Assembly: GCF_963677845.1 (NCBI RefSeq)
Contig: NZ_OY782498.1
Location: 1,743,518 to 1,807,517, forward strand
Origin: an uncultured Pseudodesulfovibrio sp.
Lineage (GTDB): Bacteria; Desulfobacterota; Desulfovibrionia; Desulfovibrionales; Desulfovibrionaceae
Reading direction: 5' to 3'
Length of the DNA stretch: 64,000 nucleotides
Shown: positions 1-8,848 of the stretch, piece after piece
Numbering within the stretch: position 1 is the first letter of the stretch
How the letters are laid out: the number at the start of each line of letters is the position of its first letter
Position numbers and translations under genes: made by a program
The notes under the pieces: model-generated
Database searches by the model: none
Told to the model about the DNA's origin: nothing
The model's input: only the letters and a program-made list of their open reading frames with translations

Positions 1-220
1 AAGCCATAATCTTTCCCACAGGGAAAAGAGCCTTATCGAGTCCGATGAGAAACAACGTGAGACCAAGTACGACATACACTCCTCCGACGACAAGACGACG
101 AAGATGAGGGATGGGTTGCCGCAAAACAAAAAGCTGAAAGAACACGATCAAAATCACTATCGGAAGAATATCCCGAAAAGTTGCAAGAAAAGTTGCTGAA
201 AATTCGATCAAAATATTCAT
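1..220 (-). CDS. DUF1538 membrane protein, second of a pair (partial, runs off the window)
   Basis: The reverse strand from 220 to the window edge is open and encodes about 73 residues beginning MNILIEFSATFL. It contains RDILPIVILIVFFQ and GLTLFLIGLDKALFPVG, which match segments of the upstream protein ([30 protein letters not shown]), so this is a paralogue of the same family. The ATG at 218-220 follows the stop of the upstream gene by 10 bases and has a GAGTGAG-like ribosome site, so the two are co-transcribed. The rest lies outside the window. DUF1538 proteins are polytopic membrane proteins, and a tandem pair from a halophile has been reported as a Na+/H+ antiporter (UmpAB). The ion-transport role here is inference. 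Confidence 0.8.
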   Translation of the reverse strand, partial: MNILIEFSATFLATFRDILPIVILIVFFQLFVLRQPIPHLRRLVVGGVYVVLGLTLFLIGLDKALFPVGKIMA

Positions 221-230
221 ATTTTCTCAC

Positions 231-998
231 TCAGCCAAAAACAAATAAACCGTAACCCATAACAAAAATCATGGGGAGCAATGATGCAAAAGCAATAAGG
301 CCAAAACCGTCAAGTAACGGGCTGCGTCCTTTGATTATCGAGGCAAGCCCAACTCCTAGGGCAGCCACCAATGGAACAGTCACGGTTGAAGTGGTAACAC
401 CACCGGCATCATACGCGATACCAACTATTTCTTTAGGAGCAACAAGGGTCATCAACATAACAATAACATAGCCCCCAATGATCAAATAATGAACAGGCCA
501 ACCACGAAGAATCCGTAACACACCAATAAGAATGGCCACGCCCACGGAAAAAGCGACGGAAAGCCTCAGGCCCATGGCGTACCGGTTCATGGACGATTCA
601 TTTGCTGCTATGAGATCACCCTGCGCCGCAATACTTGCTGCTTCAGCAGAAACCGCTATAAGAGCCGGTTCAGCAACAGTTGTCGAAAACCCAAGAGCAA
701 AAGCAAAAGTCAGAAGCCAAAACAAGCTCCCTTTTCGAGCCAAGGCATGGGCCATGTTTTCACCGACAGGAAACAGCCCCATCTCCAGTCCCTGAATGAA
801 AAGCGTCAAACCAATAACAACAAGCAGCCCACCAAAAATCACACTCCCTAGATCCGGCAATGACTGCTTAAGAACCACGATTTGAAAAAAAGCGATAACC
901 AAAATGATCGGCAACAAGTCTTTGAAAGAACTCCATAGCTTTTTCCGCACGCTACGAAAGACAATGCCCAGCCGAGATGACATATGCTGTACTTTCAT
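231..998 (-). CDS. DUF1538 family membrane protein, first of a pair
   Basis: A 255-aa polytopic membrane protein. After a short basic N-terminus it shows the DUF1538 signature regions [31 protein letters not shown] and [11 protein letters not shown], followed by several hydrophobic helices. I place the start at the ATG at 996-998 because AAGGAAG lies about 11 bases upstream. The reading frame stays open to 1217, but that extension is unlike the family. The next gene, a paralogue, starts 10 bases after the stop. The family is annotated only by domain, and a DUF1538 pair has been described as a cation/proton antiporter, so cation homeostasis is a reasonable but unproven role. Confidence 0.8.
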   Translation of the reverse strand: MKVQHMSSRLGIVFRSVRKKLWSSFKDLLPIILVIAFFQIVVLKQSLPDLGSVIFGGLLVVIGLTLFIQGLEMGLFPVGENMAHALARKGSLFWLLTFAFALGFSTTVAEPALIAVSAEAASIAAQGDLIAANESSMNRYAMGLRLSVAFSVGVAILIGVLRILRGWPVHYLIIGGYVIVMLMTLVAPKEIVGIAYDAGGVTTSTVTVPLVAALGVGLASIIKGRSPLLDGFGLIAFASLLPMIFVMGYGLFVFG

Positions 999-1331
999 AA
1001 TCTTATTTGCTTCCTTTTTCTGCGGACGAAAACTGTAAGTAAAGATTTTTGCCAAACTGTAATCATTACAAAGTCTGTTCCACAATTGGCTTTGTGTCCA
1101 CATCAATTCAACACGCTCACAAGGAATTACATAACAATCTAAAATAATTGAAACTACAAATAAAAGCCCATAAATATTAAATCTCATTGCTATCGATAAA
1201 TCACACGCCTCTCTCATTCATATGGGTCATTATCTCCCGACAAGACACTCTCAATCATCGAATAAAACCATTATGACTCTATAAAAATCAACAAAGGGAT
1301 GTTTTACCCCGGCGGAACAAAATGTATCAAC
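999..1331. other. Gene-free stretch between the DUF1538 pair and the nuo operon terminator
   Basis: AT-rich DNA that should hold the promoter of the DUF1538 pair. The DUF1538 frame remains open up to 1217, but that peptide looks non-coding. I found no convincing -35/-10 pair, riboswitch or repeat here. Confidence 0.4.
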
Positions 1332-1380
1332 GAAAAATAAAAAACCGCCCGGTTCAGCATGAAGCCAAACCGGGCGGTTG
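1332..1380 (-). terminator. Rho-independent terminator of the nuo operon
   Basis: A perfect 12-bp stem, AACCGCCCGGTT (1343-1354) with AACCGGGCGGTT (1368-1379), encloses a 13-base loop. On the minus strand a T-rich tract follows directly. It sits about 20 bases past the nuoN stop, at the end of the long minus-strand operon. Confidence 0.92.
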
Positions 1381-1401
1381 TTATTCATTTTCTACCAGAG
1401 G

Positions 1402-2850
1402 CTAGTGACCGCCACCGGAAACAATCCCGTACAAGCTTTCACCTGCAGCGATGGCAAAGTTGAACATCGGTGCCGGAATGATACCAATGATCAAAACGGC
1501 TGCTGCCAACATGCCTGCACCAGCTGAAGCAAACCAGCTATTATCTGGTGCCGGGACATCACCGGGAACCGTCTCTTCTGTAAAGGCGTGGCGGAACAGA
1601 CTCAGATAATAGTAGATGGCAATGGCTGAATTCAACACCAAAGTGATGACCAACCAGTTATATCCATGATCCCATGCTGAAGTGATAAGGAAGAACTTGC
1701 CCATAAAGCCCATGGTCGGCGGCAAGCCAACAAGAGCAAAAGCGCCGACCGCAAGTGAGAATGCGAGTACCGGTGCTTTCTTATACAGACCGTTCAAATC
1801 ACTCAACTTCAAATTGCGTCCATCAACGGCTACACGACTAACGATCCAGAACACCAACAGGTTCATGACCAGATAGGCCAAGCCATAGAATGCGGCTGCA
1901 CCAACACCCTCAGGAGTGCCACTGACCAAACCGACCATTATGTACCCAGCGTGTGCCACAGACGAGAATCCAAGCAAACGCTTGAGATCTGTCTGAGCCA
2001 GTGCGGACAGATTACCCCACGTCATGGATAAAGCACCAAGAATCGCAATAATCGTGGTAATCTCCAGACCGGGCTTGAGCAGCACGGCAAGACGACACAA
2101 AACGACAATGGCACCCATCTTGGGCATGGTAGCCACAAATGCAGCAGTCTCGTTACTCGCTCCCTGATAAACATCTGGGCACCAGAAGTGGAACGGGAAC
2201 AAAGCCAATTTAAAGAACATACCGGTCAGGAACAAAGTCAGACCAACAACGGCCATGGGCTGATCGGCAAACGACCAGGATTTGTTCATGAGTTCAGCGA
2301 TGTACGTAGTATGCTGAGAAGCCATGATGTAAGACAAGCCATACAGAGCCAATGCCGTGGCTACGGCACCAAACATGATGTACTTGATACCCGCTTCAGC
2401 CGCACCCTTTGATTTGGCGCGTAACGGGATGATTGCATACATGGAATAAGAAGCCAGCTCCAAAGCCAGATAGATGGTAATCAGCTCCACGGAGGAAGCG
2501 AGCATCATCAGTCCGAGGGTGGAGAAGCCAAGCAACATATAGTAATCAGCCCGTTTCCCTTCAACAAGCGTTGGCTGACGTGATGCGTTAAGTACAGTCA
2601 CGTAAAAGCCAAACGCAATAGCGATCTTGAAGAACTGGGACATCAAATCAACTTTGTATACATCCCAGAACATGGTTCCGTGAAGGCCAAAGCCAGTAAT
2701 GGCTACAAAGAAGGCAAGTCCCGCACCAAAGGGGATCCATTTTTCAACCGGAGGTTTCCACTCCCTGTTGCCGAGAGACTGGACCAAAAGGACCAGAACA
2801 AGACAAAAGAAGAACAGTTCCGGGACAAGCGCAGTGAGATGGAAGTTCAC
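1402..2850 (-). CDS. nuoN: NADH-quinone oxidoreductase-like subunit N (complex I antiporter-type subunit)
   Basis: A 482-aa polytopic protein of the NuoN family and last gene of the complex I operon. It carries the conserved glutamate of the proton channel (IYLALELASYSMY) and the lysine after the broken helix (HFWCPDVYQGASNE, then ATMPKMGAI). NuoN lies in the membrane arm nearest the quinone module and is one of the antiporter-like proton pumps. The start is a GTG at 2848-2850 preceded by a GGGGGATTG ribosome site; the nuoM stop is 12 bases upstream. A strong terminator follows. Confidence 0.95.
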   Translation of the reverse strand: MNFHLTALVPELFFFCLVLVLLVQSLGNREWKPPVEKWIPFGAGLAFFVAITGFGLHGTMFWDVYKVDLMSQFFKIAIAFGFYVTVLNASRQPTLVEGKRADYYMLLGFSTLGLMMLASSVELITIYLALELASYSMYAIIPLRAKSKGAAEAGIKYIMFGAVATALALYGLSYIMASQHTTYIAELMNKSWSFADQPMAVVGLTLFLTGMFFKLALFPFHFWCPDVYQGASNETAAFVATMPKMGAIVVLCRLAVLLKPGLEITTIIAILGALSMTWGNLSALAQTDLKRLLGFSSVAHAGYIMVGLVSGTPEGVGAAAFYGLAYLVMNLLVFWIVSRVAVDGRNLKLSDLNGLYKKAPVLAFSLAVGAFALVGLPPTMGFMGKFFLITSAWDHGYNWLVITLVLNSAIAIYYYLSLFRHAFTEETVPGDVPAPDNSWFASAGAGMLAAAVLIIGIIPAPMFNFAIAAGESLYGIVSGGGH

Positions 2851-2862
2851 GTCTCAATCCCC

Positions 2863-4395
2863 CTATTTCTTGCCCGCAAGGACGTTCAAAACGTCAGCGG
2901 CAGCAGTTTGCAACGGTTGTTCAGTTTCGATGGAAGCGACCTTTCGCTTATCGAAATCACCCAACAACTTGTCAATTGAAGGATTGATGATCTTGTAAAA
3001 CGGTGCAGGAGCCAAACCGATCCAGAGTACGAATACGGCAGGAATGGTCAACATGATCCATTCGCGAGCATTAAGATCACGCCATGTTTTGGCGGAACTA
3101 GGTCTGCCCCAAGCCATCTTCAAACTCACACGGAACATGTAAGCTGCGGCCAATAATGCACCAGGAATACACAAGAAACCGATTATAACGGACGACTTGA
3201 ATGCACCAGTCAACACCAACATTTCCCCGACAAACCCGTTGGTTCCCGGGAAGCCGAATGATGCCAGAGCCATAAAGCCCCAGAAGAACATGAAGGCTGG
3301 CAAATATTTGCCAAGGCCCAAGTTGTCCTTGATGTCACGACTATGACTGCGTTCATAAACGGTACCAATCAACATAAAGAGTGCGCCTGTAACGATACCA
3401 TGGTTCAGCATCTGGAAGAGCGCACCTTGGACACCCTGTTGATTAAACAGGAATATGCCCAAAGTAACAAAGCCCATATGGCCTACCGAAGAGTAGGCAA
3501 CAAGCTTTTTAATGTCAGTTTGTCCCAGCGCGATAGCCCCGCCATACAAAATGGACACGATGGAAATCGCGATCATCATGGGAGCGAAGTACTCACTGGC
3601 GGCTGGAGTCAGCGGCAGACAGAAACGCAGGAAACCATAAGTTCCCATCTTCAGCAGGACAGCCGCCAGTATGACGGAACCAGCAGAAGGCGCCTGAACA
3701 TGCGCTGCGGGCAGCCATGTATGGAACGGGAACATGGGGACCTTGATGGCGAAGGCCAAAGCCATTGCCAAGAAAGCCCAGAACTGAAAGCGGAAGCTAA
3801 AGTTCATATTCATGAGTTCCGGGATAGAAAAGGTACCACCCGTAATCCTGAATGCAACGATAGCTGCCAGGAGCAGAGTAGAACCTGCCAACGTATACAG
3901 GAAGAACTTAAGCGATGCGTATCGACGATCATCGCCACCCCAAACTGCAATAAGCAGGTACATGGGGATAAGCATGGCTTCCCAGAACACGTAGAAGAGG
4001 ACCAGATCCAAGGCGCAGAAAACGCCGAGGACCGCAGAGGTCATGAACAGCAAACAGAAGTGGAATTCCTTCTCCCGTTTGCCGATGTAGGTCCAAGAAC
4101 ACATGACACATAGCGGCAGGACCGCGATAGTCAACAGGACCATGAGTATGCTGATTCCATCTATGCCGAGGTAGTACTGAAGTCCCCATTTGTGGACCCA
4201 GTCGATTTTCTCGACGAACTGGAATTCAGCGTTCATTGTAAAGCCGGTCAAAGGTATGGCCAGCAGACACTCTATAATGGACGCTACCATAGTATAGTAG
4301 CGTACCACCTGCGGCGACCGCAGGAAGAAGAGTCCGCACGCCGCGACCAGCGGGAATGCTATCAGTATCGTAAGAACCGGATATCCGAAGTCCAA
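2863..4395 (-). CDS. nuoM: NADH-quinone oxidoreductase-like subunit M
   Basis: A 510-aa antiporter-type subunit of the complex I membrane arm. It shows the family's key residues: Glu in LFYVFWEAMLIPMY and Lys in AVLLKMGTYGFLR, with the HTWLPAAHVQAPS loop between them. The gene appears to start at TTG (4393-4395), supported by AAGGAGAG eight bases upstream; no ATG with a better site lies nearby. Its length matches the NuoM family. It sits between the NuoL/MrpD-like gene and nuoN in the same order as canonical nuoLMN. Confidence 0.95.
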   Translation of the reverse strand: MDFGYPVLTILIAFPLVAACGLFFLRSPQVVRYYTMVASIIECLLAIPLTGFTMNAEFQFVEKIDWVHKWGLQYYLGIDGISILMVLLTIAVLPLCVMCSWTYIGKREKEFHFCLLFMTSAVLGVFCALDLVLFYVFWEAMLIPMYLLIAVWGGDDRRYASLKFFLYTLAGSTLLLAAIVAFRITGGTFSIPELMNMNFSFRFQFWAFLAMALAFAIKVPMFPFHTWLPAAHVQAPSAGSVILAAVLLKMGTYGFLRFCLPLTPAASEYFAPMMIAISIVSILYGGAIALGQTDIKKLVAYSSVGHMGFVTLGIFLFNQQGVQGALFQMLNHGIVTGALFMLIGTVYERSHSRDIKDNLGLGKYLPAFMFFWGFMALASFGFPGTNGFVGEMLVLTGAFKSSVIIGFLCIPGALLAAAYMFRVSLKMAWGRPSSAKTWRDLNAREWIMLTIPAVFVLWIGLAPAPFYKIINPSIDKLLGDFDKRKVASIETEQPLQTAAADVLNVLAGKK

Positions 4396-4421
4396 AACTA
4401 GCTCTCCTTAGATTGTCCGGC

Positions 4422-6218
4422 TTAGCCGAAGTACCAAACCAGGGCGAAGATGCCCAAGCCGAGAACGGCGGCCAATGCCAGGTAATCCTGCAGATTGGCA
4501 GTCTGGACTTTCGCCCCTGCCCTGCCGATGTTCCTCACAGTGTAAGCACCACCGTCCACCACTGTATCGATGCCCTTCTTGTCAAACCAAGAAGTACCAT
4601 CCCCCATACCGATGAGCGAACGCAAACCAATGGTATTATAAACCTCGGTCCAAACGTCATCCACCTTCGAAATCGGCCAACAAACAACACGCATGAGCGT
4701 AGTGCCGATGAAACGATAGAAGATATCGAAGTCCAGATTGAGCTTCGCATGCGGAGTAATGATCTCGCGGGTCAAGTAGAAGGCCAAGCCGGAGAAACCG
4801 AGCAACAGACCAGAGTTGATGACCTTGTCGAGATGCCAGGGCTCAAATGCATGTTCTACCGGGAAAGGCAGATATTGATACAACATATGAGGGTAGACAC
4901 CTTGGGCGATGCAAAGCAGGCCGCAAATTGCCATACCGACGTACATGTTGACTGGCAGTGGCTTGACTTCGCCGACATATTCTTTTTTACCGCCCCAGAA
5001 CGCAAAGTACGGGAGCTTGATACCGACAGAGATAAACGTACCCACTGCGGCAATCTCCATTCCGAGAGCCAAAATCGTGCGATGGGCTTCAGCCGCACCG
5101 GCGATAGTCATGGTTTTCGAAATAAAGCCGTTGAAAAGGGGCATACCGGAGATGGACAGGGCTGCGATCATATACAAAACCATAACCCAGGGCAGTTTGT
5201 AAGCAAGCCCACCCAGTTTATCCAGCTTGGCAGTACCGACCGAATAGAGAATCGCGCCGGTTCCCATGAACAGAAGGCCCTTATAAAGGATATGGGCATA
5301 AGCATGAGCCACTGCGCCGTTGAGCGTCATGGCCGTACCAATGCCGATACCCGCCACCATGTAACCCACCTGGGATACAATGTGGTAGGACAGAATCCGT
5401 CGAGCATTATTTTCAATACACGCGTACAAAACACCAAAAACAGCCATACAGGTACCTGCGATAGCAAGGACTTCCCATCCTGCATAGCCGCGTGCCAGCA
5501 CATAGACTGCCGTCTTGGTGGTAAAGGCGCACATGTACACAGCACCCGCAACGGATGCGCGAGGGTATGCGTCAGGCAACCAAGCATGCAAAGGCACGAC
5601 TGCAGCGTTGACACAAAAGCCGATCAGGATCAGCCAATCATACAGTTGGGCCCCGGAGGGATCCACTGCATTGAAAGCAAAGCTCCCTGTGGCCTTGTAC
5701 TTGAGCAGCAATCCGCCGAGCAGGAACAGGCCGCCAACGGTATGGTACAAGAAGTACCTGAAACCGGCACCAACAGACTCTTCAGTCCGGGCCTGCCAGA
5801 TCAGGAACGTGGAACCGATGGACATAAGTTCCCAAAACAGGAAGACCGTCAGCAAGTCGCCTGCAAACACGCAGCCGAAGCCACCTGCCACATAAAGCGA
5901 ACCGCAAACGTAATGCCCCCTGTCCTCGACGTGCATGCCATAGATGGCACCGATGAACGCGATAACCGAGAAAACCTGGCCGAAAACGATGGACAACTTG
6001 TCCACACGCCCCAGTACCAGAGCTTGATCAAGATATTCCAACGCACCATACGTACCCGGTTCCACCGTGAAGATGGAATAGAGCGCGATAAGCGGTGCAA
6101 GTAATGCCAATGTGCCGCGAAACGCCTTGTTCATCCAAAGCGCTTTGGGGACAAAGGGCACAACAATAACCAATGCAAGGAAGGCCATGGAGGGATGGAT
6201 GAACATACTAGTCTCCAT
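4422..6218 (-). CDS. NuoL/MrpD-like antiporter subunit of complex I
   Basis: A 598-aa polytopic protein in the place where nuoL is expected. It has the channel glutamate (VFLFWELMSIGSTF), the HAWLPDAYPRASVAG loop and Lys in FTTKTAVYVLARG. The sequence around these resembles MrpD and group-4 hydrogenase subunits more than E. coli NuoL. The roughly 120-residue C-terminal extension ends in VQTANLQDYLALAAV plus a final helix, like the lateral helix and anchor of NuoL. The start at 6218 has GGAGGACT upstream and overlaps the 86-aa gene by 11 bases. Probable role: distal proton or sodium pump of the membrane arm. Whether to call it NuoL or MrpD needs a phylogeny. Confidence 0.88.
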   Translation of the reverse strand: METSMFIHPSMAFLALVIVVPFVPKALWMNKAFRGTLALLAPLIALYSIFTVEPGTYGALEYLDQALVLGRVDKLSIVFGQVFSVIAFIGAIYGMHVEDRGHYVCGSLYVAGGFGCVFAGDLLTVFLFWELMSIGSTFLIWQARTEESVGAGFRYFLYHTVGGLFLLGGLLLKYKATGSFAFNAVDPSGAQLYDWLILIGFCVNAAVVPLHAWLPDAYPRASVAGAVYMCAFTTKTAVYVLARGYAGWEVLAIAGTCMAVFGVLYACIENNARRILSYHIVSQVGYMVAGIGIGTAMTLNGAVAHAYAHILYKGLLFMGTGAILYSVGTAKLDKLGGLAYKLPWVMVLYMIAALSISGMPLFNGFISKTMTIAGAAEAHRTILALGMEIAAVGTFISVGIKLPYFAFWGGKKEYVGEVKPLPVNMYVGMAICGLLCIAQGVYPHMLYQYLPFPVEHAFEPWHLDKVINSGLLLGFSGLAFYLTREIITPHAKLNLDFDIFYRFIGTTLMRVVCWPISKVDDVWTEVYNTIGLRSLIGMGDGTSWFDKKGIDTVVDGGAYTVRNIGRAGAKVQTANLQDYLALAAVLGLGIFALVWYFG

Positions 6219-6468
6219 AATAGTCCTCCTTCCTGGCTATAAACGGCTGAACCACTTTCTTCATAATGATAACCATGGCCAGCCCCACGATAAGACCGAA
6301 TCCGGCAAAGAACCCGGGGTACTTATCGAGACCAAAGTGCGGGTGATGTGTGACAAACGGAACATTGAGCACCAAAAGCACTCCCAGCGTCACGAAGAAT
6401 ATAATTCTCCACGCTTTCCAGTTGTCTCTCCATTTGGCGAGTAATCCGCCCAAACCTTTTTGACTCAT
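6208..6468 (-). CDS. Small two-helix membrane protein inside the complex I operon
   Basis: An 86-aa protein with a basic N-terminus (MSQKGLGGLLAKWRDNWK), two hydrophobic helices at about residues 21-38 and 52-70, and a charged tail KKVVQPFIARKEDYYGD. I do not recognise a family. It lies between two antiporter-type subunits, 10 bases after the MrpD-like gene, and overlaps the next gene by 11 bases, so it is translated as part of the operon. An accessory membrane subunit, perhaps at the contact between the two antiporter-like subunits, is an inference from position only. Confidence 0.75.
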   Translation of the reverse strand: MSQKGLGGLLAKWRDNWKAWRIIFFVTLGVLLVLNVPFVTHHPHFGLDKYPGFFAGFGLIVGLAMVIIMKKVVQPFIARKEDYYGD

Positions 6469-6478
6469 ATCATTCCCC

Positions 6479-8026
6479 CTAGAACTTGCCGAGAACGTTG
6501 ACGAAGTTCAGGAATGTCTGCGGATACAGACCCAAGAACACCGAGATGAATGCCGTGATCATTAACGGCACGACCATGGTCATGGACGGCTCGTTGTATT
6601 GCCCGATATTGGCCTCCGGTTTGGGAGCCTTGAAAAAGGCACGATACAAAATGGGCACGAAGTAACCGGCGTTCAATGCCGTACTGAGAAGCAGTGCGAC
6701 GAGCAGCGGCCACTGGTGCGCATCAAGCGTACCGTTGATCAAGTACCATTTGGAGACAAACCCGCAAGCGGGCGGCATACCGATCATTGACAGGGAGGCT
6801 ATACCAAAAGCACCAAAGGTGAGCGGCATTCTGCGTCCCAAACCATCCATGAGGCTGATCTTCTTCAGGTGGCAGGCGACATAAATGGCACCTGCAGCCA
6901 TAAAGAGTGTGATCTTGGAAAAGGCGTGGTGGGCGATGTGCATGACACCACCTTGTACCGCCGTATCCACCAGCATGGTTACACCAACAACGACATAAGA
7001 GAGCTGGGCTACCGTTGAGTAAGCCAGTCGCGCTTTAATATCATCCTTGGTCAAGGCGATGAACGAAGCCACCGTCAAAGTAAAGGCCGCAATATAGGCC
7101 GTTCCCAATCCGATGCTCAGATCACCAAGCCAGGTACCGGGTGCGCCAACATAAATCTGACTCATTGTCAGCATGGCAGCGGTCTTGGTCCCGAAGGCCG
7201 AGAGCACGATACGGCAGACACAGAAGACACCGGCTTTAACAACGGCCACAGCATGCAGCAAAGCCGAAACCGGAGTCGGCGCGACCATTGCTGAAGGGAG
7301 CCAGTTGTGGAACGGCATGAGAGCCGCCTTACCGATACCAAAGATGAACAACCAGTACGTGAGGGCCACCAGTCTGGGATGTTCGGCAATAACTTCAGCG
7401 GAGAACATACCGTTCTGGATGTCACCCAAATTGAAGTCCAAATTGCCGACCAATACGTAGGTAAGCACCATTGCGGGCAGGAGGAAGAGCTTGGAAGTAC
7501 CCATCAAGTAGACAATGTACTTGCGAGCGCCAATCTTGGCAGCTTGATCCTCATGATGATAAACAAGCGGATACGTGAATACGGTGATCACTTCATAAAA
7601 GAGATACAATGTAAACACGTTGGCAGAAAGAGCCACACCGACGGCGCCAAAAATAGCCACCGCAAAACAGATGTAATATCTGGTCTGTGCGTGCTCGTTC
7701 AATCCCCGCATGTAACCGATGTTATAACTGGTTACAAAGAACCAGAGAAACGGCGCGATCAGAGCAAAGACCATGCTCAGCCCGTCGGCCGCAAATGCTA
7801 TTGATATTCCGGGCATGATGGTGGTGACTTTGTAGTACAGCACCTCACCGCCCAGTACCCTCGGAGCCATACAAAGCACCGAACCGAACGTCAAAAACGC
7901 GCCGATGAAGCTCATGGCCTCGCGTCTGTTTTCATCCCCTCGTCCGAGGTAGATAAAAAGCGGCACAAGGAGAGTGATCACCACCGGCAGAAGAATTTGA
8001 CTATATGTAGTTACGCCTTCCATCAT
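6479..8026 (-). CDS. MrpD-like proton antiporter subunit of complex I
   Basis: A 515-aa polytopic protein of the proton-conducting membrane transporter family. The channel glutamate is in LYLFYEVITVFTYP, and Lys is in HAVAVVKAGVFCV after the HNWLPSAMVAPTPV loop. It most resembles MrpD-type antiporter subunits. It has the length of NuoM and lacks the long C-terminal lateral helix. It begins two bases after nuoK, with GAAGGAAT as ribosome site; ATGATG offers two adjacent starts. With the 598-aa protein, NuoM and NuoN, it gives the complex four antiporter-type subunits in place of the usual three. Confidence 0.9.
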   Translation of the reverse strand: MMEGVTTYSQILLPVVITLLVPLFIYLGRGDENRREAMSFIGAFLTFGSVLCMAPRVLGGEVLYYKVTTIMPGISIAFAADGLSMVFALIAPFLWFFVTSYNIGYMRGLNEHAQTRYYICFAVAIFGAVGVALSANVFTLYLFYEVITVFTYPLVYHHEDQAAKIGARKYIVYLMGTSKLFLLPAMVLTYVLVGNLDFNLGDIQNGMFSAEVIAEHPRLVALTYWLFIFGIGKAALMPFHNWLPSAMVAPTPVSALLHAVAVVKAGVFCVCRIVLSAFGTKTAAMLTMSQIYVGAPGTWLGDLSIGLGTAYIAAFTLTVASFIALTKDDIKARLAYSTVAQLSYVVVGVTMLVDTAVQGGVMHIAHHAFSKITLFMAAGAIYVACHLKKISLMDGLGRRMPLTFGAFGIASLSMIGMPPACGFVSKWYLINGTLDAHQWPLLVALLLSTALNAGYFVPILYRAFFKAPKPEANIGQYNEPSMTMVVPLMITAFISVFLGLYPQTFLNFVNVLGKF

Positions 8027-8028
8027 AG

Positions 8029-8337
8029 TTATTCCTTCAATGTAGTGATGTCACTGATTCTGGCGGATTTGAATCGCCGTGCAACGACCACGATGATTGC
8101 AAGGACCAGTGTAGCCTCAGCTGCGGCAAGTCCCATGACAAACAAGGTGCCGAGTTGTCCAAGAACTGCACTGAATTCAGTCAACTGAGCCGCTGCCACC
8201 ATGGACAGTCCTGCACCGTTGAGCATGAGTTCCACCGAGATCAACATACCGACGAGACTCCTGCGTTGCGTCAAACCAAAAAGGCCTGCACACAGAAGCA
8301 TCAACGCGACAATTTGATAAAGGGTCAGAGCACTCAT
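8029..8337 (-). CDS. nuoK: NADH-quinone oxidoreductase-like subunit K
   Basis: A 102-aa three-helix protein of normal NuoK length. The two buried membrane glutamates typical of NuoK/MrpC are visible in LISVELMLNGAG and GLAAAEATLVLAI. It forms part of the membrane arm between NuoJ and the antiporter subunits. The stop of nuoJ directly abuts its start, and GGGGGAAG lies upstream. Confidence 0.95.
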   Translation of the reverse strand: MSALTLYQIVALMLLCAGLFGLTQRRSLVGMLISVELMLNGAGLSMVAAAQLTEFSAVLGQLGTLFVMGLAAAEATLVLAIIVVVARRFKSARISDITTLKE

Positions 8338-8847
8338 TTATTTCTTCCCCCTTTTTTCCCATGTCAGAAGCACTGCTCCGGACATTGCCACCATGAGGAT
8401 GACCGAGATCAACTCAAAGGGCAGGAAGTAGGAACCGAGCAATCCCTGACCGAGTTCCTTGATGGTTACTTCAACGGGAACCGCTACAGAGTCGACAGGC
8501 TTGGTCATAACCAGCCAGCCTAAAATGGCAGCAGGTGACAAGGTTGCCGCCAATCCGTAGACATACGTCTTCATGGAGGCATATCCGCTTTCGTCACCGC
8601 CCTTTTCCGCTCGAGTCAACATGACTGCGAAGAAAATCAGGACACTGACTGCACCTACATAGATAAGAAGTTGCATAAAAGCCATAAAAGGCGTCGCCAA
8701 GAGTAGATACATCCCAGCCACACCGATCAAGGTGGTGATAAGTCCCACCAAGGCGCGAACCAGACTACTACTCGTGACGGCGACAATGGCCCCGCCCAAA
8801 ATGATGAGCGTGTACACGCAAAATGCTACTTTTGCCATGACTTCCAT
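8338..8847 (-). CDS. nuoJ: NADH-quinone oxidoreductase-like subunit J
   Basis: A 169-aa five-helix subunit of the membrane arm. It carries the NuoJ core with ALVGLITTLIGVAGMYLLL and the FMAFMQLLIYVGAVSVLIFF segment, which holds the conserved pi-bulge helix. I chose the ATG at 8845-8847 because AGGAGGCG lies eight bases upstream and it follows the nuoI stop by one base. An open extension to 8946 would overlap nuoI and is Arg/Pro-rich shadow sequence. Confidence 0.95.
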   Translation of the reverse strand: MEVMAKVAFCVYTLIILGGAIVAVTSSSLVRALVGLITTLIGVAGMYLLLATPFMAFMQLLIYVGAVSVLIFFAVMLTRAEKGGDESGYASMKTYVYGLAATLSPAAILGWLVMTKPVDSVAVPVEVTIKELGQGLLGSYFLPFELISVILMVAMSGAVLLTWEKRGKK

Positions 8848-8848
8848 A

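Noticed and set aside
33-230. A closed 65-codon minus-strand frame at the window start
   Set aside because: Its Ser/Arg/Cys-rich product has no relatives. The overlapping frame starting at 220 encodes a clear DUF1538 protein that runs off the edge.
4413-6104. A 563-codon open frame on the plus strand, antisense to the NuoL/MrpD-like gene
   Set aside because: Its translation is full of His, Gln, Cys and Arg with no domain, and the minus-strand protein is clearly real. It is a codon-bias shadow.
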